From Drosophila persimilis (taxonomy: Eukaryota > Arthropoda > Insecta > Diptera > Drosophilidae), in assembly GCF_003286085.1 (NCBI RefSeq), contig NW_020825706.1, positions 124,001-188,000 on the forward strand: DNA of 64,000 nt, given 5' to 3'. Shown piece after piece: positions 14,188-25,171 of this stretch. Each line of letters begins with the position of its first letter. The first letter of the stretch is position 1. The translations under genes and the position numbers were made by a program. The notes below the pieces were generated by a model. The model had not been told where the DNA came from, searched no databases, and worked only from the letters and a program-made list of their open reading frames with translations.

Positions 14188-14450
14188 GAGAAATTTATGT
14201 GTTTTAGTACTCATTTTGGTCGTGCAACATGCAGCAGTGCACCTCTGTCGGTTGGGGAAAAGGTTTTCTGTATTTCCGCCTGGAAAAAGGCCTTCAACAG
14301 ATTGATTCCACATGAAATAGTGGGAAATTTATGTGTTTTAGTCCTCATTTTGGTCGCGCAGCATGCAGCAGTGCACCTCTGTCCGTTCGGTGAAAGGTTT
14401 CCTGTATTTCCGCCTGGAAAAAAGATTGATCTCACATGAAAACTGGACAA
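14188..14450. repeat. 134-bp tandem duplication
   Basis: AAATTTATGTGTTTTAG at 14,191 recurs at 14,325. The shared phrases TCATTTTGGTCG, CATGCAGCAGTGCACC and GTATTTCCGCCTGG follow in the same order in both copies. The copies are highly similar, so this duplication is much younger than the one at 675 to 1140. Confidence 0.85.
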
Positions 14451-14624
14451 AGAAAATATGAAAAATCCTCGGATCAATATACAAATAATTCCCTGCCATT
14501 AAGTCTTTAAATATTCCCGGTTTTTTTACGACTGTTGAATTTTTTGTAGCCCGTTTGGAGAGTGGCTGTAGGCAGTGGGTGCCTGGTACCCCCCGCAGTC
14601 ATCTTTCGCTGCTGTTGACACCTT

Positions 14625-14628
<4 letters not shown>

Positions 14629-14659
<31 letters not shown>
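14629..14659. repeat. CA dinucleotide microsatellite
   Basis: About 15 CA units without interruption. Confidence 0.9.
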
Positions 14660-14661
<2 letters not shown>

Positions 14662-17600
14662 CCTTAACTGTGTGACAGTTTACAGCTTGCCGGAGCCCGG
14701 GCGGCACTCACTTGGTGGCACTCGGCGCCCCACCCGAGAGCGCTTCAGGCCTCTCACCTGCACCTGTCACAGGCGTTAACACTGTGTAATATTTTGCCCG
14801 TTTGGGAGCCAAGGAATCATCGCACGAGCACGAGCACCAGTGCCTTCCCAACCGCCCACTTAATTGAAAATCCAAACTGCATTTCCCTTGAGTGTGGGGG
14901 GTGGGGGGAGTGGCAGCAGGGGTTAAATTAATTAGCTGCTAATTAAATGGTGCACATATTTATATACGAGTAGGGTCTGGCTTCCTGTCTGGCTGCCACC
15001 TGGAGGATCCTCCAGCAGTGCTCCTTCCTTCATTTGCGGTGTTTAAAAATTAACCATTTTCATTGGCTCGCTTTTTTTCCTATACTTATAAACCGCATTC
15101 AAGTCACATTGAGGGTCTCTAATCCCGCCCCTCCCTCTTTTAGCCATTTATCAGAGACGCCGCCGAACCGCCGTGGCGCTCTGCATCCCCACGAGTTGAT
15201 TAATTAAATTGTTGACAATTTTAAAAGCTTCCCCATGGCGGAAACGAAGGCATTATTCACAGCTTAACATATCCCTCTTTCTCTGTTTCACACTAGCTTT
15301 AGCTCCCTCTTTTTTACACTCCCCTTTAGCTCCCACCAGCATATAGCTCCCCCTTAGCTCCCTCTCTTTCACACCAGCATATAGCTCCCCTTTTGCTCTC
15401 CCTCTCCCTACTTCTTTTTTGCTGGGAATGCTTGCCCCTTGGTTTTATTGCTTTCCATGGTCCATCCATCGTCCATCGTCTGTTGTCGGTGACAAATGCA
15501 CTAGAAAATTAGCTTGCTCTTGCGGTTTGCTGAGGATGAAAACTGGCCACGAGGGTGGAGGATTCAATAAACAACTTTGGGTATTAGAAACTGTAATCAG
15601 CAGGACACTCTCCGCCATCCATCTCCCACAGGTCTAAGCCATATGCTCTGCGCTGTCACTCATTGAGTTTGATGAGTCTCCACTGAGAACGCGAGCCAGC
15701 GGCCAATGGCTTGTAAAAGTTAATATTCTGGGACTCTCGACCCCCATACCCACTTGCCATTAATTTATCTGTACGTGCAATGCTGTGTGGCACTTAAATT
15801 TGATTGGAGACAGCGACAGGAGTCGACAGTCGACAGCAGCAGTAGAGTGTGTGTCGTTCCATAAGTCAATTTTAATTGAAACCGCAACAAAACAATTAAA
15901 ACTAAGCCCATGGCCAGTCCTAACCACACGTTTTACCGTTTTTGATACCCTTTAAGGGTGGGTATGAGGGAGTCTTGGCTTGGAGTGACGGGCGAGGCTA
16001 GTGAGCCGGGGGTAGGCGCAAGGGCAAGGGCAAGATCATAGTTTTTGCTGATTTTTTATAAAGAAACTAGTTTTTTCTAGGCAAAAAAAGATATAATATA
16101 AGAAAAATATGTTAAAGCACATGTCTTTGTGGGAAAAAGTTATTTTTTTTTAGGGAAAATTTCAGCAAATGTGACAAATTGTGGTCTCATATGTTTACAG
16201 ATGGTTCTTCCAAGTTTTGCCTCATATTAGAGACAGCTTCCATGAGAACTAGTCTTTCTTTAGGGCATTGCTTAATTGCTTAGCTTCCACCTTGTCTCTG
16301 AAAGAGTATCCATGGCTTCGCCTTTCACAGACAGCCCTGCTTTTTCCCGTTTTATGATGATATCCTAAGGGTCCTCTCCCCTCCATTGCGTGTGTGTGCT
16401 GTCTGCTGAGAGAGAGAGAGAGAGCGAGGGAGCAAGGGAGCGAGGTATTAACTTAACTTTTTCCACCAAACTCAATTAAAATGTTGGACAAAAATTGCAT
16501 ATGCATGGCAGCAGGCGGAAAGTAAACAAATCTATTCAAGTGTCTGTGTGTGTATCTGTGTGCGTGTGTGTGTGTGCTGCATAAATTAATAAACTTGATA
16601 GAGGGATATGTGTGGGGGGGGAGGGAGGGATGGAGGCACTCCACGCAGAGCATAAAAACTAAACGAGCTTTGAGGACTGAAGAGGGGCCACACGTACGTG
16701 ACGCCAAGGGAGGAGATAGTGAAAGGCAGCCAGAGGTAGAGCGGATGTTAGTTTCATAGAAAGAGAGGGAGAGACAGAGCGGATGCTGCTGGAGCGAGAC
16801 AGAGACGGGGAGCTGGGAGTAGCAGCAATTAAAATTTTAGTAGTTGCCCAGCCGCGTGGCATGAATGCGGGGAGGGGTGGGGGTATCCATAGGGAGCGCT
16901 GGTGTCAACACGTATGCCTCCCCCCTCCCACCGCTTTGCTCTCGAGTCCTATCCTATTAATGACAAACACATGCCACACACAGACACAGAGAGGGAGAGA
17001 GGAAATGAGAAGAGGCAGAGCCGCTTCCGGTGTTGCCAAATCGACAGCGACATCCTCCTGCTGCTGCTGTTGCTGTGGCAGAGGCATAAATAAATTCCGT
17101 GTTGCATACTTTTATGCGTTTACCTGAAGGCCCACTGGCAGACGGAAAGGGCCTACTCTTGCCAGGGTATGCTATAGAGTAAGGTGAGGTCTGTAGAGAT
17201 CTATAGGTGGAGGTACCTTGATCGCAGCGCTGACCAGGCTTGTCGAATCGAACAGTTATGTACACGACATGTATGTTGTTTTTAGTCTAACCTTCTATTG
17301 AACACACCCTGCCTTGGGCCTCTAGTCCCCGAATCTCGAATGATGTTTGCAAAGCGCTTAATGATGCGTGGCATGTATGTAGGGGGGGTGGGGGGGGTGT
17401 CCTTTGTACCACTATGGCCCCTGTTTATGTCCGTTGAGAGCAATGCAATACACTTGCAATTAAGCAGCAGTCATGTGCAAGTTTTTGGCAGTGAAAGCAG
17501 CTCCAATTTCGGCCTGTCAACACCATAGACACGCCTCTCGACAGTGCATGGAATTTTTAAGCAGTTCCCCCAACAATTTACTTCTGTATGCAGCCATTAA

Positions 17601-17680
17601 AACTGGAGAATCCTTGGCCTGGAACCAGATTTAAATGGAATTCCATGCGAAAGGCCATAACTAATGCTGTCAGCAGAATG

Positions 17681-17686
17681 TTTATT
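17681..17686 (-). terminator. Poly(A) signal for the ND-49-like gene
   Basis: AATAAA on the minus strand, 155 bases past the stop codon of the ND-49-like gene. It is the first perfect signal I noticed in that direction. Confidence 0.5.
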
Positions 17687-17840
17687 GTAATTACAAAATG
17701 TTTGCAAGCCTTTAAATAACAATTTGCCAAAGAATTTTCCTGCAAACAATGAAAATCAATTAACAAAATGTACAACAAATTTTCGGCACGAACAGCTGGG
17801 AGCAGGGAGCATGGAGCAGGGAGCAGGGAGTGTGTTTTGT

Positions 17841-19453
17841 TTAGCGATCTATCTCGCCAAAGACTATGTCGAGGGAGCCAATGATGGCCACCACATCGGC
17901 CAGGAGGTGATTGGGCGCCAGTTTGGCCATCAGCGCCAGATGGGCATAGGATGCCGGACGTATCTTGCAGCGATAGGGACGTGTGCTGCCGTCGGAGACC
18001 AGATAGACACCGAACTCCCCCTTGGGCGACTCCACGGCGGTGTAGGTCTGTCCGGGCGGCACGAAGATGCCCTGCGAAAAGTGCTTGAAATGGTGGATGA
18101 GATCCTCCATGCCGGTCTTCATGTTGCGACGCTGCGGCGGAGTGATCTTCCGATCGTCCACCTTGATCTCCCCGGGTGGCATGAGCTCGAGGCACTGCAG
18201 GATGATGTCCAGCGACTCACGCATCTCGCGCATGCGCACGAGGTAGCGATCGTAGCAGTCGCCATTGGTGCCGACGACGACATTGAAGTCGATCTCGTCG
18301 TAGGCATCGTAGGGCTGCTGCTTGCGCAGATCCCACTTGATGCCGCAGGCCCGGAGAACGGGCCCCGTGCAGCCGTAGTTGAGGGCGTCGTGCGCCGAGA
18401 TGCATCCGATGCCGATGTTGCGCATGCGCCAGATGCGGTTCTCTGTGGCCAGATCCTCCACCTCGTCCAGGCGATCCTTGAACTGGCTGATGAAGTGGTA
18501 CAGATCCTCGCAGAAGCCCAGAGGCAGGTCGGAGGCCACGCCACCCGGACGGATGTAGGCGGCATGCAGGCGGGCCCCCGAGGCACGCTCCGAGAACTCG
18601 TAGAGCTTCTCGCGCTCCTCGAACAGCCAGAAGAGGGGTGTAATGCCGCCGCAGTCGAGGATCGACGAGGATATGGCCATTGTGTGGTTGGTCAGGCGCA
18701 TTATCTCCGCGAACATCGTGCGAATGAACCGCGCCCGACGCGGCACCTCGATGTTCAGCAGCTTCTCCACGGCCAAAGCATAGGCCTGCTCGTTGGCCAT
18801 GCAGGACACGTAGTCCAGGCGATCGAAGTAGGGCAGGGCCTGCAGGTAGGTCTTGTACTCGATCAGCTTCTCGGTGCCGCGGTGCAGCAGGCCGATGTGC
18901 GGATCCGCCGACATCACCGTCTCGTTGTCCAGCTCCAGGATCATCCGGAGCACCCCGTGGGCAGCCGGATGGGCCGGCCCAAAGTTGATGAATTTCGTGC
19001 GAAAAGTGCGATCCACTGGCGGCGGCTTCTTGCCCGTGGCCGGGGGTCGCTGATGCCACTGATCCCCGGTGGGGTACATGACCACGCTGGCGTACTCCTT
19101 GAGGTGCTCCGGATCCGGATACCAGTAGTGCGTGTCGCGCGGCTCGTACGGGGGTCCTGGGATGTACCCAAAGTCCTCCTCGCATTGGGGTTCGGGTTCG
19201 CCTGTTGTTTCTGTGGGGGGTTTTTCCCGAGGGGGGTTTATTGGACTCTTGGGGGGAACGAATACTCACTATTTTTATCCGCTGAAAAGAAACGCAGCTT
19301 TGGGTTACCTTTCCCCAGAAATGTTGTGTCAAAAGTTGTCTTTAGTTTTTCCATATCGAAGAACCTCTGCTTCAAGCGATTCTTCATGGCCACGAAGCGT
19401 GTAATTTCCTTGGGTGTGAACAGATGATGAGCCAATCGACGTAAGCCCTCCAT
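17841..19453 (-). CDS. ND-49L: Mitochondrial complex I 49-kDa subunit paralogue (ND-49-like)
   Basis: This is a paralogue of the NADH:ubiquinone oxidoreductase 49-kDa subunit (NDUFS2/NuoD family), which helps form the quinone pocket in the matrix arm of complex I. Exon 1 is 19,453 to 19,270. A 59-nt intron with a GTGAGT donor follows. Exon 2 starts at 19,210 (CAG acceptor; a second in-frame CAG would start it at 19,201) and ends with TAA at 17,841. Family marks are clear: [10 protein letters not shown] with the quinone-site histidine, [63 protein letters not shown] and the end [19 protein letters not shown]. The N-terminal 60 residues are rich in Arg and Lys with few acidic residues, as in a mitochondrial targeting peptide. 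Many substitutions compared with canonical ND-49 mark it as the diverged copy. It lies antisense within the presumed Fur1 intron. Male-biased expression is common for such fly paralogues, but nothing in the sequence shows it here. Confidence 0.9.
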
Positions 19454-19606
19454 TTCGAGAAAATCTTTTCCTTTGCTCGTCAGAAAAATAAATACAAAAT
19501 GAAGTTTTCGTTGGTTTGAATGAAGTCTCAGGGAAAGGCTACTCTTTATGGGAATTTACTGAAAGGAATATGCCCGAAAATTATCCACCCGTTTGTTCTT
19601 TTGCAG

Positions 19607-22600
19607 ATCTTCGAGGATCACTATCACTTTGCACATCACAAGGTCTCGAAGCGCTCCCTCTCTCCTGCCACACATCACCAGACGCGTCTCGACGACGACG
19701 AGCGCGTGCACTGGGCCAAGCAGCAAAGGGCCAAGTCCCGGGCCAAGCGGGACTTTATACGCATGCGTCCCTCCAGGACCTCATCGCGGGCCACCTCGCA
19801 GGTGGACGCCATGCCCTTCGACGACGCCAAGTGGCCGCAAATGTGGTATTTGGTAAGAAAACCAGCCAGAGATCTCCCTAAAAGGCAAATATAATCATTT
19901 TTCGCTTCGTAGAATCGCGGTGGAGGCCTCGACATGAATGTGATACCCGCCTGGAAGCAGGGAATAACCGGCAAGGGTGTGGTGGTCACCATTCTGGACG
20001 ATGGCCTGGAGTCGGATCATCCCGACATCGAGCAGAATTACGTGAGTAGTGCCGCAATGCCCAAGGGAGTCTAAATCGAACCTTTTGTACTCCCTGAAGG
20101 ATCGCAAGGCCTCGTACGATGTGAACAGCCATGACGACGATCCCATGCCGCACTACGACATGACGGACTCGAATCGGCACGGCACTCGGTGTGCCGGCGA
20201 GGTGGCTGCCACGGCGAACAACTCGTTCTGTGCGGTGGGCATTGCCTATGGGGCAAGTGTGGGCGGGGTGCGGATGCTGGACGGTGATGTGACCGATGCT
20301 GTGGAGGCGCGTTCGCTCTCGCTCAATCCGCAGCACATCGACATCTACAGCGCCTCCTGGGGACCGGACGACGACGGCAAGACGGTCGACGGGCCCGGCG
20401 AACTGGCCTCCCGCGCCTTCATCGAGGGCACCACCAAGGGCCGAGGGGGCAAGGGCAGCATCTTCATTTGGGCCTCGGGCAACGGTGGTCGGGAGCAGGA
20501 CAACTGCAACTGCGACGGCTACACGAACTCCATCTGGACGCTGTCCATCTCGAGCGCCACCGAGGACGGCCACGTGCCGTGGTACTCGGAGAAGTGCAGC
20601 TCCACCCTGGCCACCACCTACAGCAGCGGCGGGCAGGGCGAGAAGCAGGTGGTCACCACAGACTTGCATCACTCGTGCACCGTCTCGCACACGGGCACCT
20701 CCGCATCGGCCCCGCTAGCCGCCGGCATAGCCGCCTTGGTCCTGCAGTCGAACCAGAACCTCACGTGGCGCGACCTCCAGCACATTGTGGTGCGCACCGC
20801 GAAGCCGGCAAACCTCAAGGACCCCAGCTGGTCGCGCAACGGCGTGGGCCGCAGGGTCAGCCACTCCTTTGGCTACGGCCTGATGGATGCCGCCGAGATG
20901 GTGCGCGTGGCACGCGCCTGGAAAACAGTGCCAGAGCAACAGCGCTGCGAAATCAATGCCCCCCACGTGGACAAGTAAGCGACGAGTCCCCTTCTTTCTC
21001 TTGTGTATTAAATGTGGGATTCTCTTGCTCCCTTAGGGTCATTCCGCCACGCACACACATCACTCTCCAGCTGACTGTCAAGCACTGCAGTTCTGTCAAC
21101 TACTTGGAGCATGTCCAGGCCAAGATTACGCTCACATCCCAGCGGAGAGGCGACATCCAGCTGTACTTGAGGTCGCCGGCCAACACCAGTGTGACGCTGC
21201 TGACGCCCCGGTAAGAGTTTGCCCTGAGAGGTCCTGCTTTGCCCCCACTTACCCCCACTCTAATCTCCCGGCAGTGTCCATGACAACTCGCGCAGCGGCT
21301 TCAATCAGTGGCCCTTCATGTCGGTGCACACGTGGGGCGAATCGCCGCAAGGAAACTGGCAGCTGGAGATCCACAATGAGGGTCGCTATATGGGTATGTA
21401 CTGAGGCGGGGTTTTCCCTTGATTCGATAACAACAAAACGTCTTACATGCTGCGCGGAACCCTTTCACTTGCCACCAAAACCATCGTCCCCTTTAGGCCA
21501 TGCTCTGCTCAGAGAATGGTCGCTGATCTTCTACGGCACCACCCTGACCATCGATCCCAATGATCGGATTTCGGTGCCGCGTCCCAACAGTGCAGAGGCC
21601 ACCACGCCCAACTCCAGCAGCAGCAGTGGCAGTGGCACCACCAGCAACCTCCATCAGATCTACTCGCCGCAGTATCCGCGCATCTCCCCCAACAACTTTG
21701 GGAACACACCGTCGAATGGGGCCAAGCTGCCGCTGGGGGGCAAATCAACGCCGAATAAGTTGTCCGGCTTCGTGACGAACAATCCTTTGATGAATTCGGG
21801 ACCAATCAAGCAGGGATATCAGCAGATCTCGGCCACCTATGGTGTGATTCTTGGAAAGAACAATCACAACAACAGCAGGGGGAACAGCAACAACAACAAC
21901 AACCAGAAGTCGAAGGCAAACAAGCCCAAAGGAGGCAAGGAGGAGAACAAGGAAAGGACTGGAGGAAAGAACAACAATGCAGGCGGAGGAGGCGGCCGCG
22001 TCCAGAGCACCACTGCAGCCAGCAGCACCACCAGCAAAAACAAATACTATCGCATATCCCAGCAGCAGCAGCAGCATCAGTCGGGGAAGGCCAACAAACA
22101 GGACCGAAACGGGGTGCAGACCCCGCGACCCAAGGCCAATTCGGGCGAGAAGTCCTCCTCGCACGAGGACAAGGGCCGCAAGGTTGTTGGGGAGATCAAT
22201 GCCAGTGGACGCAACTCTACCGCTGCCTCCGCTCAGAATCTGCCTGTCAAGGCGACCAAACAGGTCAAGGGGCAGGACACCACCGACTCGCGGATACCCA
22301 AACTCTTTGAGCGATACGAGAAGATACAGGCGATATTCCCCGAGCTAGAGCCCTACGAAAGCAGTGCACCCAAGGCCAAGGCAAACAGCAACAGCAATGC
22401 ACAAAGGAAGCAGGGCAAGCAGTTCGAGGTGGACCTGTTCAAGCCCACGACGGGGGGCAACAGTCGCCAGGGGAACACCAAGAAGTCGCCATCGGTGCCG
22501 CCGCCGCCATCACAGGAGGGCGGGAGTATCTTTCTGCCGGATCTGCCGGCCGGCGGCAGTAGCTTTCTGCCCGACCAGAAGATCCTCAAGAAGCAGCAGC

Positions 22601-25171
22601 TGCTGATGGCCGCCGCTGGGGTCATGGCGCCCGTGGAAGTGGAGGTCCAGGACTCATCCAGGAAAAGCAGCAATGGGCCAAATGGTAGACACTACTTTTT
22701 GGTTCACATTTTGGTTTCCTTTCGTTAGAGTATCTCTTGTTTTGGTAGATACTTTCGTTGTTCGTTTTGCGTTTCCCTTTTTCAGTTTTTGGGGCGGGGC
22801 TCTCGTCAAACTGAAAGTTTGACAGCCACTGAGGGGCCTTCATCAATCAAAAGTGCAACTTTAAAAATGATTTTTGTTTCCAAACCAGTTCTTGGTTCTG
22901 GGTTTTCTTTTTTAGATACATTTAGCCTTCGACACTTGATTTTGTTGCCACATGTAGGAGTATATTTTGGCAGATTTATTGGCCCCTTCATCTCCCATCT
23001 ACCCCCCAATATATCATAAATTTAACAACATTTTTCATTTGATGTTTGCTGTTTTGTATAGATTTTCATACAGTATTCTTTTGCACATTTTTATATTGGA
23101 ATTCTCGGGCAATAACTAAATGCATTTCGATTTCTCACTCTCTTTCGCAGCACAAATCACACAATGGGACATGATATTCTATGGCACGGAGACGCCTGCA
23201 CAGCCGGAGGACCAGGCGAATGTCAACCAACAGAATCAATTTAATTTATATGGCAACGATATGGCGCACAATGACATCGAGTACGATGTCACCGGCCAAT
23301 GGCGGAATATGCAGCAGGTGAGTGGCAAGTGGGGCTGATGTAATTGCAACTTGGAGCGTGAATACAAACGTATCTCATGGCCGCATGCATAGCCATGAAT
23401 CACTCAACGCACGGAGAGCTGGGCGAGGGGGGGATGGAGTCCTGCATTCCGATACAGTGGAGGCTCCTTGCGGGAGTTTTAATGAGATTTTATGCATTGC
23501 AACAGCCAGAAGGAAGAGTTTATAAGCCGATAGACTATCATAGTCCCTAGAATAGTTGAGTCTTATGGGGTCTCTTCTTCAGGAGCTTCCACTGTATTTA
23601 ACTCGTACATTTTTAAGTTTGTTTTTGGCTTTTTGTTTCGGTTTTGCAGTGCTTCGTAGATGGCGGTTTGTCGCTCCAGAATCGGGGCACAACATTGCGT
23701 GCTTGCATGTGGCTTTCTTGATATGCAGTCGCTTTTCAACTGTACCTGTAATGCTTTGCAAACTGTGTGCCTGGCAGGTAGCTTTATCCCATAGCGTTTA
23801 GCGTTTAAGTTGATTTTGCCAGCATGCTTCTTGCGCTTGTTACTCACCCCAAAAGGTCCCATAAATTTGCAAATACTTAGCATACTACTACCAGCTCTCT
23901 ATCCACTGTTGGCTGCATCTTAATTCCATTTTTTTGGCAACCATTTTCCGGGAAATTTCCTTTGCGGCACTGGGCATAGAGCCAGTCTTGGCGGCCGCTT
24001 TGGCTCGTGTCAGGGCCAGCCGGGCATAAAATACACAATTTTTACATATTTCCTCGCGAGTTAACGAAAGGAACGAACCCAACCCCCGACCTGTGGGGGG
24101 CATGCAGCAATTTTTAACCTTTTGGCACCTATTGTGCCTTTAAAAGCGTTCCCTTTCCATACTGGGGTTAAAAAGGATGTGCCCCGTGCCCGTGCCAGTG
24201 CCCATGCCCGTGCAATAAAGAAAGAGTGCAGTGACCTTAGGTTTTTATGTCTTGCCGCTTGGACGGGGCTGCAAAAAAAACTTTTCTATTTTTTTGCATA
24301 ACAAACACTTTTTTAAACCCTTCCCCGCCCTGGCGCTTTCTGCACGCGACGTCATTGCATGTGAACTTAGATACCATACCGCCAAATGGGGCAAGGGGGG
24401 CAAGGATAGGCACATCAAAGACCAAGGGGGGGAGACAGACATTTTTGGGAAGGGCAGCAGCCCATAAATAAACACACACACACACACACGAGGAGGGAGA
24501 CACTACTGGGGCAGGAGGCATGGGGCATGGGGCAGACACACATAAGTACTTAAAATGCCAGACAGTGCGGCAACATGCAATGAACCACAACTATGAGTGG
24601 CACTAGGAAAAGGAATCAGACAGCGAAAATGGGTAAAACCTAGGCACCAAAAAAGCCCCGACAAAACTTTAGGAAATTTCAAGAAAATGTGGCTTTGGAG
24701 GAGACAAAGTCTTTAAATATTTAAACAGAAATTACACAGAAAATTCACAGAAATTTATTCCTGAAATTAGTAATATTTATATGATTTAAAACCATATCAA
24801 ATGGAAATAATTTGGTTGTAGAAACATGATTGAGGGAAGACTAAAGACTGAATTTCCCAGTGCATGAACCCCCCAAGCTCTTCTACTTATTTCTAATATA
24901 TCCTACAAAATATATCCTAATATATCCTATAAAATACCATTTTCCATGTTCTTTTCTCTTTTTGCTCCGTTTCTCTTTGCAGGTGGGCGATGTGGGCATG
25001 GGGGCACAAGATCGAAGCAACGCCGCTGCTTGCCTCAAGTGGAGCGATCGAAAGTGCTTAGGTTTGTCCATACTCTTTATTACGATCATGCAAATCTTCT
25101 ATCTAAACTTTAAACATGCCAACAACAACAACAACAACAACAAGAACAACATCATCAAAAGCATTAGATAA
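19607..25171 (+). CDS. Fur1: Furin-like proprotein convertase 1 (3' part, membrane-anchored isoform)
   Basis: Furin cleaves secretory proproteins after paired basic residues in the trans-Golgi. The coding exons are 19,607-19,852, 19,913-20,041, 20,100-20,974, 21,037-21,210, 21,275-21,393, 21,497-22,684, 23,151-23,317 and 24,983-25,171, and all phases agree. The first exon enters the prodomain ([15 protein letters not shown]) and contains the autocleavage site RAKRD. The S8 protease triad is intact: Asp in ILDDG (19,997), His in RHGTRCAGE (20,178) and Ser in [11 protein letters not shown] (20,700), plus the oxyanion Asn in ASGNGGR (20,481). The P domain follows ([13 protein letters not shown]). 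A long Asn/Gln/Lys-rich region comes next, then a hydrophobic stretch ([16 protein letters not shown]) close to the C-terminus, as in the Dfurin1 form. The N-terminal exons lie outside the window. Alternative splicing at 25,062 leads to the cysteine-rich ending. Confidence 0.95.
21497..22684 (+). CDS. Fur1: Fur1 symmetric 396-codon exon (low-complexity spacer)
   Basis: This exon is 1,188 nt long, enters and leaves in the same phase, and so could be skipped without a frameshift. It begins with the end of the P domain ([12 protein letters not shown]) and continues with a Ser, Asn, Gln, Lys and Pro-rich linker with poly-Asn and poly-Gln runs and no recognisable fold. The next exon (23,151) begins with a second copy of the same structural ending, [12 protein letters not shown]. 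If the donor GTAGAC at 22,685 is not used, the frame ends at 22,728 after 14 more residues, giving a possible truncated product. From memory the D. melanogaster Fur1 protein contains both segments in this order, so inclusion is likely the usual state. Confidence 0.85.
22685..24982 (+). other. Fur1 introns flanking the 23,151-23,317 exon
   Basis: Two introns, 22,685-23,150 and 23,318-24,982, are separated by a 167-nt exon. Apart from a short CA run near 24,473, I see no conserved coding content or transposon. The acceptors TTTCGCAG (ending 23,150) and CTTTGCAG (ending 24,982) are strong. Confidence 0.7.

Larger units (their letters stand above)
1..17680. other. Large non-coding region, probably a Fur1 intron
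   Basis: I see no coding exon with conserved protein content here. Open frames are short, overlap on both strands and follow low-complexity DNA. The N-terminal coding exon expected for Furin 1 (signal anchor and start of the prodomain) is not here, while the first Fur1 exon in the window (19,607) begins inside the prodomain with a clear splice acceptor. The simplest reading is that this is intron sequence, with the earlier Fur1 exons to the left of the window. The stretch holds many GA, CT, GT and CA runs and several old tandem duplications, listed separately. Enhancers or non-coding RNAs could be present but cannot be recognised by eye. Confidence 0.6.

Noticed and set aside
15945..15966. 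Imperfect palindrome GATACCC...GGGTGGGTAT
   Set aside because: It resembles an end fragment of a DINE-like repeat but is too short to assign.
17724..19427. A 567-codon plus-strand open frame
   Set aside because: It is antisense to the ND-49-like gene. The minus-strand frame matches a known family throughout, and the plus-strand translation has no recognisable domains.
21274..22728. Reading the frame at 21,274 straight through to 22,728
   Set aside because: It runs through the intron at 21,394-21,496. The protein fits furin only when that intron is removed and the donor at 22,685 is used.
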